Positions 26,899 to 36,012 of a stretch of DNA of 64,000 nucleotides are shown piece after piece; the first letter of the stretch is position 1; the number at the start of each line of letters is the position of its first letter. Location of the stretch: the NCBI RefSeq assembly GCF_033100135.1, contig NZ_CP136920.1, positions 1 to 64,000 of the forward strand. The letters run 5' to 3'. The notes beneath the pieces are model-generated. The model was not told where the DNA came from. It saw only the letters and a list, made by a program, of their open reading frames with translations, and did no database searches. The position numbers were made by a program, and so were the translations under genes. Source of the DNA: Rubellicoccus peritrichatus. Lineage in GTDB: Bacteria; Verrucomicrobiota; Verrucomicrobiia; Opitutales; Cerasicoccaceae.

Positions 26899-28053
26899 TC
26901 AAATAATCTCCAAACAGTCACGATCAAGTAGCTCTGGGAAAGGAGCCGTCGGAAGCGTCTGATACCAGTAAGCCACAGACGCAATATCGTCCCGAAGCGG
27001 AAGGTAGCGGCCGCCACTGCGCCAACCAAGCGCCTGAATCGTCACTGCCAGACGCTTTCTGAATCGAATGGGATCCGGGATATGCCAGCGGTACATGCTA
27101 AAGCGCAGTTGCGAATCATAAAGGCCATCCGGCCTCATGACATGCGGCACTCCCATATAAGGGGTGGAAAACTCCTGATATCGGGCATTCTGCTTATCTT
27201 CAAAATTGTAGGAACCTCCAAAGTAATCCTCAGTCCCTGTTCCACAAATCGTCGGGAATGAGTCACCTCCGTGCTCAGCTATAGCAGCCTCGGTAGCGAC
27301 ACCTTCAGGGATATCATCATCAATATAAAATTTGATCTCCCCTTCTCCCCACCAGCCAGCATTGTTCACGCCCCAGGCCAAGTAGGTCCCTGCATAATGC
27401 CCTTGGCCGTTGAGCCCATCAACAATCGTATAAACACGCTCATACGGAACAGGGTTTACCCTGCGAAACTGCGCATGAAAGTAGGCCACATTATCCGGAA
27501 CTGGCTCGAGACTATAATTGACCTGGTAGAACAAAATCATGTCCTTGTCCGGATTTCGATTTTCGAGCGTCATACGAAATCGTTTGCGGAAAGGCATTGG
27601 CCAAAAGCAGTTGAATCCACTCCCCGGATTCAGGCACACAGCCTGCGAGTTCAGCTGGGCAAACCGATCCGGTTTCGTGAAGGCAGATGCATAGAAATCG
27701 CCCAATGGGCATTCAACCGAAGGATGCTCCTGATCATCATAATAGATGCGCAGAATCATGTCACGATAAGCGACAAAAGCGGTCGTCATCCAGATGGACT
27801 GCACACAACCAGGCCCTTCAATATCCGCGATAGTAAAGGTCTCCAGAGCTTTAATTGGCTGGTTTGGACTCACCTTCCAGCCTTGGCTCAGCTCTCGACA
27901 GGCCTGATTCCCGCCAGGGTCATCCTTGCCCGGAGGCAAGGCTCGCCCTCCACCAGCGACCTTACCATTGGGATTTTCTGAAGAAATAGAGCGGCTTTCG
28001 CCATTAGAAAGATAGGCAAGAGTGCCAAGGCTATTATTTAAACTGTGATTCAT
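26899..28053 (-). CDS. GH172 family protein (DUF2961)
   Basis: Characterised GH172 enzymes include difructose-dianhydride I synthase/hydrolase and exo-acting D-arabinofuranosidases. This 384-residue protein has the family start (LGTLAYLSNGESRSISSENP), the GWKV...ADIEGPGCVQSIWMT segment, and the catalytic-region motif GTGTEDYFGGSYNF. There is no signal peptide, so it should act in the cytoplasm. With GH32 and GH94 genes nearby, a fructan-derived oligosaccharide is a reasonable but unproven substrate. An operator-like site lies about 50 bp upstream of its start. Confidence 0.88.
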   Translation of the reverse strand: MNHSLNNSLGTLAYLSNGESRSISSENPNGKVAGGGRALPPGKDDPGGNQACRELSQGWKVSPNQPIKALETFTIADIEGPGCVQSIWMTTAFVAYRDMILRIYYDDQEHPSVECPLGDFYASAFTKPDRFAQLNSQAVCLNPGSGFNCFWPMPFRKRFRMTLENRNPDKDMILFYQVNYSLEPVPDNVAYFHAQFRRVNPVPYERVYTIVDGLNGQGHYAGTYLAWGVNNAGWWGEGEIKFYIDDDIPEGVATEAAIAEHGGDSFPTICGTGTEDYFGGSYNFEDKQNARYQEFSTPYMGVPHVMRPDGLYDSQLRFSMYRWHIPDPIRFRKRLAVTIQALGWRSGGRYLPLRDDIASVAYWYQTLPTAPFPELLDRDCLEII

Positions 28054-28100
28054 TAGGGGGATAAGACTTTGTAAACTATAAAGGAATTCTAATTTTTAGC

Positions 28101-28117
28101 GCAATCGTAATAGTTGC
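28101..28117. promoter_or_regulatory. LacI-type operator-like site upstream of the GH172 gene
   Basis: GCAATCGTAATAGTTGC has a central CG and a right half TAATAG identical to the half-site of the palindrome at 29378; the left half is diverged. It is 48 bp before the GH172 start codon, in a promoter-proximal position. Confidence 0.45.
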
Positions 28118-28244
28118 ATTAGATTCCTCTCTTTGCCTCATCTATACAAGGATAAAATCACGGCACAGCCAACTACGGCCCATAAAAAGAGCCAAAAATG
28201 ACTCCAATAAGCGCAAAAACAGCCTCAGCGTAATAGCAAAACAA

Positions 28245-29273
28245 TCAGGACTTTCCGGACACTGGCCCCATCGACCTACGGAGAATCAGCTCCGAACGCA
28301 TTTGCTGGATTCGAATCGGAGAGTCAAAGTCCTTCATTCGATTCTGCAGCATGTCATAAATCGTCTTGGCCATCTCTGTTCGATCAATGCGGATCGTTGA
28401 AAGACCAATGGCCTCAGCCTGATCGACATCATCACTACCAAGCAAAGAGAGATCCTCCGGAACTTTCAGGCCCAAACTGGTAGCCTCACTATAGATCGAG
28501 GCAGCAGTCTGATCATTAAATGCAACCACTGCCGAAGGCCGCCTCCCCATGACACGCCACTTACTGAAAGCACGCGGGCCCGCTTCCTTCCCGGGAACAT
28601 GCAGAACGGACAACTCTTCATCAAACTCTATTCCCAACTCCTCAAGCACCTTGTAAAGCATGGCCAGCTTACCTACAGATTTAGGTGCCGTCGCCGCAGT
28701 CCCAACATAAGCCACTTTTTTGTGCCCCACATCCCGTAGGTACATCATCGCCTGACGCAGGCTAAGCCGATAATCAACGCCGAGACTATCAAACTCATTG
28801 GCGTAGTTATCATAGATAAAAAGCAATGGGTATCGCCAGGATTTAAGCTTCCGGTAAAGGTCTATATTCTTCTTATCAGGGACAGGGTTCACGATCAAAG
28901 CATCCGTCTCCCCCGCTGACCAGTGAAGGATTGTATTGGCCTCACGCTCAACCGAGGCATGCGTCAAAGCAAGACTTGAAGCCACCCCCGAGTCTGCCAT
29001 GACCAAATCGAGCTGCTCATAAAGCTCCGAGTAATTCGTATTACGCAGATTCGGTAGAATGATCCCAATCCGGCCCGTATAGCCTCGCTTAAAGTTACGG
29101 GCAGAAGGATTCGGATGATAACCAATTTCACCAGCTGCCTTGAGTATCTTCTCACGCGTAGCCTCACTAATACCACCACGGCCATTAAAAGCACGAGAGA
29201 TGGCACCTTGCGAAAAACCAGTCAATTTCACAAGATCACCTACAGTTGGGCGCTTTCCCTTTAACTTATCCAT
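28245..29273 (-). CDS. LacI-family transcriptional regulator
   Basis: This is a sugar-responsive repressor. The 342-residue length is typical. The helix-turn-helix and hinge (about 8-60: TVGDLVKLTGFSQGAISRAFNGRGGIS...REKILKAAGEIGYHPNPSAR) are intact. The periplasmic-binding-protein-like effector domain follows (RIGIILPNL..., DDVDQAEAIGLSTIRIDR). It is divergent from the GH94 gene and shares with it a 142-bp region holding a perfect 16-bp palindrome with central CG, the expected type of LacI operator. Probable targets are itself, GH94-GH39-like, GH172 and perhaps PEP-CTERM copy 2. Confidence 0.92.
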   Translation of the reverse strand: MDKLKGKRPTVGDLVKLTGFSQGAISRAFNGRGGISEATREKILKAAGEIGYHPNPSARNFKRGYTGRIGIILPNLRNTNYSELYEQLDLVMADSGVASSLALTHASVEREANTILHWSAGETDALIVNPVPDKKNIDLYRKLKSWRYPLLFIYDNYANEFDSLGVDYRLSLRQAMMYLRDVGHKKVAYVGTAATAPKSVGKLAMLYKVLEELGIEFDEELSVLHVPGKEAGPRAFSKWRVMGRRPSAVVAFNDQTAASIYSEATSLGLKVPEDLSLLGSDDVDQAEAIGLSTIRIDRTEMAKTIYDMLQNRMKDFDSPIRIQQMRSELILRRSMGPVSGKS

Positions 29274-29377
29274 ATAGCAACGATTGACTTAAAAACGTAA
29301 TATATAAGGCAACGCAGCAGAAGAATACAATGCCTTAACACTCCAGAACTCACTAATTTCATCTAGATTTTATCATT

Positions 29378-29393
29378 GCTATTACGTAATAGC
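29378..29393. promoter_or_regulatory. Perfect 16-bp palindromic operator
   Basis: GCTATTACGTAATAGC is a complete palindrome with central CG in the LacI/GH94 divergent region, the best candidate binding site for the adjacent LacI protein. Confidence 0.7.
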
Positions 29394-29401
29394 TATTTAA
29401 G

Positions 29402-29415
29402 GCTATAACGTAAGC
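29402..29415. promoter_or_regulatory. Second operator-like site abutting the GH94 start
   Basis: GCTATAACGTAAGC resembles the palindrome at 29378 and ends at the base before the GH94 ATG, where no Shine-Dalgarno sequence is seen. Confidence 0.5.
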
Positions 29416-31731
29416 ATGGACAATATCGCAGAAATTCAACCACCTCACATAAAGCACGCCACCCATACACCAGTCAGCCCATGGGGATACTTTGACAACG
29501 AAACCAAGGAATTCGTTCTTGAGACTCCATTTGCCCCACGCCACTGGAAAAACATTCTTTGGAACAAAACCTTTAACGCTCAGCCCAATCAGGCATCAGG
29601 CGGGATCAGCTACCTCCGCGAAAAAGACGGTCGCATTATCCTATTGAACTGGAGTGGTGAGAAATACATCTATCTCCAGAACTTGAAGACGGGACAGATC
29701 TTCAACCCTGGATTCAGTCCGATCTGCGACAAAAGCTTTTCCGCATTCGAATGCCGTTATGGCCTCAGCACCAGCACAACACGAATTGAGCAGCATGGAC
29801 TGAAGGTGGAGGTTGTTCAAAGCGTTGATTCGAAAAAGGCTCAAGAGTACTTTGAACTTTCACTCAACAACCTCCGCAGCAATTCAGAGTCATGGCGGAT
29901 TATCTTCTTTGCCGACCTCAACCTCAGCGCCGGCGATGGAAAATTTGGAGCCGACGATTACTTTGCTGGTAGCACATCGCAGGGATCAAGACGTCTGGAA
30001 ATCACTAACAAAAGCATCCCCGACGGATCTCACACTGCCTTCCTCGAATGCGACCATACTTTTGGCGACTCACTTTTTGACCTGAACGATTTCACCGGAG
30101 TCTATGGCTCTATCGCACGCCCTGAAGCCCTCCTCGAAAACTGGCCTACGGAAACAAGGCCCATTCAATCCCCAGCCCTCGCAGGCTATATTGATTGTGA
30201 ACTGGCACCGCATACGAATAAATCCATGCTATTCACACTCGGGCTCGTCTCCAAAGACCAACAAAGCAGCAGCTCTCTTTCGACAAAATCCCAAGTCGAA
30301 TCCTCCCGCCAAAAACAAACCGACTGGTTCAAAAATCTCTACGAGCAAATCGAAGTCGCAACTCCCGATGCCGAGTTTGATCTCTTCGTCAACACTTGGA
30401 TAAAGCACCAACTGACCTACTGTGCATACTGGAACCGAGGCTGGGGCAAAGGCTTTCGTGACAGCAATCAGGATGCATGGGCCTTCACTTTATTGGACCC
30501 GGCACGGTCACGCGATATGATCCTCGATTGCCTGCCCTACCAATACGCCGACGGTAGGACTGTCCGCCGCTGGGCACCAATCGTTCGCGACCAATACAAT
30601 GACGGCGGCACATGGTTAATTTTTGCCACCCATGCATACCTTTCAGAAACAGGAGATACGGATATATTAAATCACGTATCTCCATTTTTCGAATCCGATG
30701 AATCCGGCTCAGTTTACGAACACCTAAAGCGTGGTGCTGACTACCTCTGGGATAATCGCGGCGACCGCGGTCTCTGCCTCATGCCTTTTGGGGATTGGAA
30801 TGACCGCCTCACTGGCATCGGAAAAGACGGCAAGGGACAAAGCGTATGGACAACGATGGCTCTGCTCGAATCACTCAAAAAACTTGAAGAGATCGCACGC
30901 CTGACCAACAAGTCTGAAGACGTCACATGCTTTTCCGAACGGCACACCTGCCTCCTCGAAGTGCTTCGTAAAGAAGCCTGGAATGGCAAATGGTACAGTC
31001 GCGCATTTAATGACGCAGGAGATCCGGTTGGCTCACCTGATTGTGCCGAAGGCGCTATCTATCTCCTGCCTCAAGCATGGAGTATTCTTTGTGGAATCGC
31101 AACTGATGAACAAATTCCTCAACTCATAAAAGCCGTTCACGAGGAATTAGAAACCGTCCACGGCTTCCGCTTGCTATCGCCTCCCTACTCCAAATATGAC
31201 CCCAGTATCGGGCACCTCAGTGCCACTCCTCCTGGACAATTGGAAAACGGGGGCAACTATTGTCACGGAACCATGTTCATGGCCTATGCGCTTTGCATGG
31301 CAAAGCATACGGACTACGCACTGGATATCTTTAAGAAGATATTCCCGACCAACCCGGACAACCCACCAGCCGTATCGCGACAGGAACCATTCTCATTGAC
31401 CAACTCCTACTTTGCGCCTGAGTCAGGCGAGCTTGCAGGTCGCTCATTGTTTTCCTGGAGAACTGGTACGGCGGGGTGGGCTTTCCGCTGCGCCATCGAA
31501 GGCATTATGGGAGTAAAAGCCGACATCAATGGCCTGGAAGTACGCGGAGATCTTCCATCGGGCTGGAACCAGGCTTCGATGACCCGGACCATGCGCGGTA
31601 AGAAATTAAATATCATTTGGCAGAAAACTGGCGAAGTATCCCGCACCCTAAACGGAGTTCCCGTTGGTAATGACGCACTCGATCCCGATGCATGGCCCAA
31701 AGATACCAACGAACTCAACATTACATTCTAA
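29416..31731 (+). CDS. GH94-type glycoside phosphorylase
   Basis: GH94 enzymes split beta-linked disaccharides with phosphate, such as cellobiose or chitobiose, yielding a sugar 1-phosphate in the cytoplasm. This 771-residue protein has no signal peptide and shows the N-terminal beta-sandwich (WGYFDNETKEFVLETPFAPRHWKN). The substrate-site motif GFRDSNQD spans residues 347-353. GDWNDRL contains the predicted general acid Asp463, corresponding to the DWND of cellobiose phosphorylase. The C-terminal part has the GTAGWAFRCAIEGIMG segment. It is somewhat short for GH94 and the substrate is unknown. It is followed 104 bp on by the GH39-like gene. Confidence 0.87.
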   Translation: MDNIAEIQPPHIKHATHTPVSPWGYFDNETKEFVLETPFAPRHWKNILWNKTFNAQPNQASGGISYLREKDGRIILLNWSGEKYIYLQNLKTGQIFNPGFSPICDKSFSAFECRYGLSTSTTRIEQHGLKVEVVQSVDSKKAQEYFELSLNNLRSNSESWRIIFFADLNLSAGDGKFGADDYFAGSTSQGSRRLEITNKSIPDGSHTAFLECDHTFGDSLFDLNDFTGVYGSIARPEALLENWPTETRPIQSPALAGYIDCELAPHTNKSMLFTLGLVSKDQQSSSSLSTKSQVESSRQKQTDWFKNLYEQIEVATPDAEFDLFVNTWIKHQLTYCAYWNRGWGKGFRDSNQDAWAFTLLDPARSRDMILDCLPYQYADGRTVRRWAPIVRDQYNDGGTWLIFATHAYLSETGDTDILNHVSPFFESDESGSVYEHLKRGADYLWDNRGDRGLCLMPFGDWNDRLTGIGKDGKGQSVWTTMALLESLKKLEEIARLTNKSEDVTCFSERHTCLLEVLRKEAWNGKWYSRAFNDAGDPVGSPDCAEGAIYLLPQAWSILCGIATDEQIPQLIKAVHEELETVHGFRLLSPPYSKYDPSIGHLSATPPGQLENGGNYCHGTMFMAYALCMAKHTDYALDIFKKIFPTNPDNPPAVSRQEPFSLTNSYFAPESGELAGRSLFSWRTGTAGWAFRCAIEGIMGVKADINGLEVRGDLPSGWNQASMTRTMRGKKLNIIWQKTGEVSRTLNGVPVGNDALDPDAWPKDTNELNITF

Positions 31732-31743
31732 GAGCTATCAACA

Positions 31744-31810
31744 GGTAGGACGCAGTCTCCAGACAAGCCGAGCGTCATGGTGGCGGCTTGTCTGGAGACT
31801 GCGCCCTACC
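31744..31810. repeat. 27-bp hairpin repeat, complete copy
   Basis: The left arm at 31744-31770 and right arm at 31784-31810 are complementary at 26 of 27 positions around a 13-base loop; the core is CAGTCTCCAGACAAGCCG. A related single arm occurs at 34167-34194. It lies between two co-oriented sugar genes and has no T-run. Confidence 0.8.
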
Positions 31811-31835
31811 AACCTTCATCTCAATTAATTTCCCT

Positions 31836-34136
31836 ATGACTAAAACACTATCCATCATCCTTGCCTGTATGGCATCCCTGTCTCTTCTCTCAGCTGATTC
31901 CGCGCCACTCATCAATGGCGTTCCATTTTCCATCAGTGTATCTGGAGAAAACACAACAGACCCCGGAGATAAGATCTCGAGAGAAGTGAAATTCACCAAC
32001 ACATCGGGACTGCCAATCCAGGCAACAATCAGCATGTCCGTCCAAGTCGACTCAAGCTTCTTCGACGGTACACCACCACCTGCCTCCGGAAGCGAAATGG
32101 ACCTGCCAATGGTTGGTGAAGAGGTAGACTTTATTGAGCAGGACCTGAATCTTCCGCCCAAAGGAGAACAGACCATCACCCTTACCACCAACAAACCACT
32201 AAGCGTTGGTTACTATTTCGTCGGAATCAAAGCAACAGCCTCCGAAGTAACCGAGTTGTTTTATGACAAACAGTTTGTTCTTCATGAAAAACTGGATGAG
32301 TTGCCCGCGGACTCACGGTTCGGCATGAACTCTTCAAACCCCGCTCTGATCGACAACTTGCGCCGCCTTGGTGTTGGCTGGATACGATTCGAAAACCTGA
32401 AGTGGGCTTTTGTAAATCCTCGCGAGGATTATTACGCTTACGACGGATCGGTTGCACCATGGAATGTCGACCAGGACGCTATGGTCAAAGATTACACCGA
32501 TGCGGGATTCAATTTTGTTGGCTACTTTTTCCTCACTCCACACTGGGCAACTTCAGCACCAGCATCAACTCCCAGAAGACGGCAACTGAACTATCCGCCA
32601 AAGAAAAATGAATACTACGCCGATGCGGTCTTTCAAACCGTGGCACGATTCGGATCAGAAAAACACCCTGCCGGTGTTTTAAAAACTGAAGACAAAGCAT
32701 CTGGAAAAGGCGGCCTCACTCTCCTTGAACTTTGGAATGAGCCTAATCTCAACAATCCAAACTGGGGCTTCTGGGTTGGCACCATGGCAGAGTACTTTGA
32801 AATGTTTCGGCCTGCCGCAGAGGCCGCCAGAAAAGCTGACCCGAATGTGATGATCTCACATGCCAGTTATGCGGGCATCGCCCCCGAGCAAGTCGACTTG
32901 CTTCGCACCTACACTTATGCAGATGGAAAAACTCCGCTCGATTTCACCGACATCATCAACGTCCACTATTACAGCGGTAAACAACTTCCCGAAATTGCGA
33001 CCATTGATCCCAATGCCAATCGCACGGGCGCTCAACTGGAAGGCGCCCGGACTTATGAGGAAAACCTGATCGACCTGAACGCATGGCGTAACCACTTTAA
33101 ACCCGAAGCCGAAATCTGGTTAACAGAAACCGGGAATGATGTCGGGGGCAAAATCGGTAGCACACTCCGCATGCAGGCCGCAAAGATTCCACGCTGTGTG
33201 ATGATGGCACTGGCGGAAGGCATCGACCGGGTTTTTCTTTACCGTGAGGCTGGATCAAAGCCCGCACATCATGCAGGAGCCGGAATCATCACCGACGAAG
33301 GTGAGGTACGCCCGTCATGGCTCAGCATGGCTACGATGATTCGTCAACTCGACGGCGCTGGTGTCAATGAAGGCATTCGCCTGCCCTACCCGAACGACAA
33401 CGTGCGCCTGTATCTATGGAACACTAACCAGGGACTCGTCCTCAGTGCGTGGAGCGTTAAAGGTGAAGACAAGGTGAAGCTCGGCCTTGGCAATGTAACA
33501 AAAACTGATGCTTTTGGTCATAAGAGTAAAGCAGATCTCAACGGCGAATGGGAGGTAACAGAATTCCCCATTTATTTATCCAGCATCAGCAATAACAGCG
33601 GAATCACCAAGCTAAAGAATCAGGCACTCGCAGTAAAAGAAAAACGTGAACAGGAAATCGAAGCTTCAAAAGACTTAAAAGCTTATCTGTTTGATTTTGG
33701 GACAAAAGACTACGGTGGACTCCTCCAGGGCAAAGGCCTGATCCGTCCATTCATTCCAATTACCAGTAAAGACGAGTATTCAGCATCGAAAGGTTACGGC
33801 TTCACCACACCAGGCACAAATGACACCGACGACGCCCAGAAGCGTATGCTTCCACTCCTCCGCGACCAGACGCGTTTTAGCAAAAAAACTGAATTCAAGT
33901 TCAACGTTGATGCAGGAACGTATCGCCTGGAAGGTTTTGCCAAACCATCGGGCAATAATGCAACCGAGGCCATCATCAAAGGCATTCAAAAGGGAGAAGC
34001 TAAATTCGGACTTTTAGCACCTCAGGGTGCAGAACCAAACTTCGGTGGCACCATCACAACAACTGGCGGGCCGTTAACGCTTCAATTCTCAAAAGACATC
34101 AACGTCGCCTGGATTTCGCTCATCGAAGCAAAATAA
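31836..34136 (+). CDS. Secreted clan GH-A glycoside hydrolase (GH39-like)
   Basis: A retaining hydrolase with predicted acid/base Glu302 (ELWNEPN) and nucleophile Glu431 (IWLTETG), the clan GH-A pattern. I start at 31836 (MTKTLSIILACMASLSLLSA), which gives a clean signal peptide and 766 residues; the earlier ATG at 31788 falls inside the hairpin repeat. An N-terminal beta-sandwich (about 25-145) precedes the barrel (RFGMNSSNPALIDNLRRLGVGWIR to about 530). The C-terminal part includes a Lys/Glu-rich helix and another beta domain. Family GH39 is the closest resemblance by eye, but GH5- or GH79-like relatives are not excluded. It probably shares the GH94 transcript. Confidence 0.75.
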   Translation: MTKTLSIILACMASLSLLSADSAPLINGVPFSISVSGENTTDPGDKISREVKFTNTSGLPIQATISMSVQVDSSFFDGTPPPASGSEMDLPMVGEEVDFIEQDLNLPPKGEQTITLTTNKPLSVGYYFVGIKATASEVTELFYDKQFVLHEKLDELPADSRFGMNSSNPALIDNLRRLGVGWIRFENLKWAFVNPREDYYAYDGSVAPWNVDQDAMVKDYTDAGFNFVGYFFLTPHWATSAPASTPRRRQLNYPPKKNEYYADAVFQTVARFGSEKHPAGVLKTEDKASGKGGLTLLELWNEPNLNNPNWGFWVGTMAEYFEMFRPAAEAARKADPNVMISHASYAGIAPEQVDLLRTYTYADGKTPLDFTDIINVHYYSGKQLPEIATIDPNANRTGAQLEGARTYEENLIDLNAWRNHFKPEAEIWLTETGNDVGGKIGSTLRMQAAKIPRCVMMALAEGIDRVFLYREAGSKPAHHAGAGIITDEGEVRPSWLSMATMIRQLDGAGVNEGIRLPYPNDNVRLYLWNTNQGLVLSAWSVKGEDKVKLGLGNVTKTDAFGHKSKADLNGEWEVTEFPIYLSSISNNSGITKLKNQALAVKEKREQEIEASKDLKAYLFDFGTKDYGGLLQGKGLIRPFIPITSKDEYSASKGYGFTTPGTNDTDDAQKRMLPLLRDQTRFSKKTEFKFNVDAGTYRLEGFAKPSGNNATEAIIKGIQKGEAKFGLLAPQGAEPNFGGTITTTGGPLTLQFSKDINVAWISLIEAK

Positions 34137-34512
34137 TACAGCCCTGAAAGGGCAACTTAAGCAGCAGGGAGCAGTCTCCAGGCAAGCCGCCACCCTAGTC
34201 TTAATCCTCATCTTTGAACCATACGCATCACCCTCTCGCAAGATCACTTGATGACACTAATGAGATGGTTTTGTCTTTCATTTGGATGACGGTTAAATGC
34301 TTATGTCAATAATCCCAACAGGTGGGTTTATTTTAAAATATTTAATACTGAATTATACTATTTATGAGTCTTTTAAAGAAAATGCATATTCGATAAAGCC
34401 TTCATAATTCGATTTGTGACTTTAAATGTAGCATATACTCAAAATTTTATCCCATAAAACCTATTTCAATGAAGAGTCTTTAAATACACAATAATCCCAG
34501 CCCCCTCATTCT
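34137..34512. other. Non-coding stretch after the GH39-like gene
   Basis: The left end holds a diverged single arm of the hairpin repeat (34167-34194, GGGAGCAGTCTCCAGG...). The rest is strongly AT-rich with no supported gene, clear terminator or operator. It separates a plus-strand gene from the minus-strand GH32 gene. Confidence 0.5.
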
Positions 34513-35979
34513 TTAATTCCAAATGGACCGAAGCGTTTGGAGTTCAAGAAAGGAAAGCTTCACTTGTCCCCCTAGGCTGGTCAGGCTCAAGTTATCACCA
34601 TTTGGATCAAAATTGATCTGCTGACTGAAGGAGAAAACACCATCATCAGAGAAAATCTCGATAGATGACCAGTCGACCAATACACGTAGCTTTAGAATGC
34701 CGTCCGCATTGGGTTTAAGTGGTACTGACTTTTCTTTGTTTTCGCCTCTGATCAAGGCGGTGTAGTTTAAGATTTCCGACTCCAACTCATAAACATATTC
34801 AATATTAGTGACGTTGAATATAATGCTGGACGCAAAGGCGTTGTTTAGATCGATGACAAGAGTCATGTCGAAGGCTTTGGATTTGACCCCGGTCAAGATG
34901 TTCTCACTGCCCAATTCGATATTGGATTTGCGGATTGGGTCACCAACATAGAGTTTTTTGATTTCATCTATTGGTGTGCGGGTAACGCACATTTTACTAT
35001 CTCGTGTTACAAGCCCCAACTCGACTGGAAATGTTGCATTCCGCTCCCATTTCTCTTCACCAACACCACCGTTCCAATGGTCGTTCCAGGCAATCTGTAT
35101 GTATTTCTTTTCGGGCAGGTTATGTGGAAAAAAGGTCTGCGCTGCATAAAAATCTGGTCCGCAGTCCATCATAAGTGGTTCAGCCTTGTTTTCGTCCGTA
35201 AAGCTCGTTCCATCAAAGTTACCGACAAGATAACTTCCGTTGGCATCATAAAGGACCCATTTCATCCGGTCGCCATCGCCATCAAGCGGTAGCTCAACGA
35301 GATCAGGACATTCAAACCCGAAATGGATGTTACTAAGCCTTTCCCATTGGATTAGATCTCTCGAACCATAGAAAGTCGTGCCATTCTCGTAGATCGCCAT
35401 AACCCACTTCTGCTCTCGTTCATACCAAATGACGCAAGGATCACGTGGATCAACCCCTTCAGTGGCATTAGCCACAGGATTATTTTCGTAATTATTCCAA
35501 GTTTTCCCGTCATCATTACTCCAGGCGATGCAAGTACCAACCTTGGTTCCGGTGTAGATTGCAACCAGCGCAGGTTCAGGCGAACCAGTGATTTTTTTGG
35601 CTGCCTCTCCCTCGACAAAAACGCCGCTTCCAGAATAGACCTCTTTGCCGCTGGCATTACGCACCGCATCCTTTGGCAAAAAGGTATCCTGCGGCACAAG
35701 GGCAACTCCTCTATCGTCCCAGTGCACCAGATCCTGGCTCGTGGCATACCCTCCATGCCTTGCATTTCGACCCCACTGATAAAGCATGTGATAAGTGCCA
35801 TCATGATAAATAAGGGCATTGATATCATTCATCCATTCATTTTTGGGACTAAAATGAAACTGAGGCCTGAAATCCTCCTTGTAGTCAGAAGGCGTTGAGA
35901 AGGGATCGTAAGGAGGCGCTCCTAGTGCACCGATATTCCATGGGCTCTTCGCTCCATCTGGATTGTTATCGTTTTGCAT
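34513..35979 (-). CDS. GH32 beta-fructosidase-like enzyme
   Basis: GH32 enzymes hydrolyse or transfer beta-fructofuranosyl groups (sucrose, levan, inulin). The 488-residue protein has the five-blade propeller and C-terminal beta-sandwich. Predicted nucleophile Asp52 is in EWMNDINAL, the RDP motif is GVDPRDPCVIW, and the acid/base is in FECPDLVELP. The usual WMNDPNG is altered to WMNDINA (Pro to Ile, Gly to Ala), so specificity may be unusual. No signal peptide is seen, suggesting a cytoplasmic enzyme. It lies 33 bp downstream of the PAS-AraC gene on the same strand, consistent with one transcript. Confidence 0.9.
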   Translation of the reverse strand: MQNDNNPDGAKSPWNIGALGAPPYDPFSTPSDYKEDFRPQFHFSPKNEWMNDINALIYHDGTYHMLYQWGRNARHGGYATSQDLVHWDDRGVALVPQDTFLPKDAVRNASGKEVYSGSGVFVEGEAAKKITGSPEPALVAIYTGTKVGTCIAWSNDDGKTWNNYENNPVANATEGVDPRDPCVIWYEREQKWVMAIYENGTTFYGSRDLIQWERLSNIHFGFECPDLVELPLDGDGDRMKWVLYDANGSYLVGNFDGTSFTDENKAEPLMMDCGPDFYAAQTFFPHNLPEKKYIQIAWNDHWNGGVGEEKWERNATFPVELGLVTRDSKMCVTRTPIDEIKKLYVGDPIRKSNIELGSENILTGVKSKAFDMTLVIDLNNAFASSIIFNVTNIEYVYELESEILNYTALIRGENKEKSVPLKPNADGILKLRVLVDWSSIEIFSDDGVFSFSQQINFDPNGDNLSLTSLGGQVKLSFLELQTLRSIWN

Positions 35980-36012
35980 AATCTAACCTGCTGTTACAAA
36001 TATATCCATTTT

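Noticed and set aside
31788-31835. Upstream start for the GH39-like gene
   Set aside because: It lies inside the hairpin repeat and would bury the signal peptide 16 residues in; 31836 is preferred.
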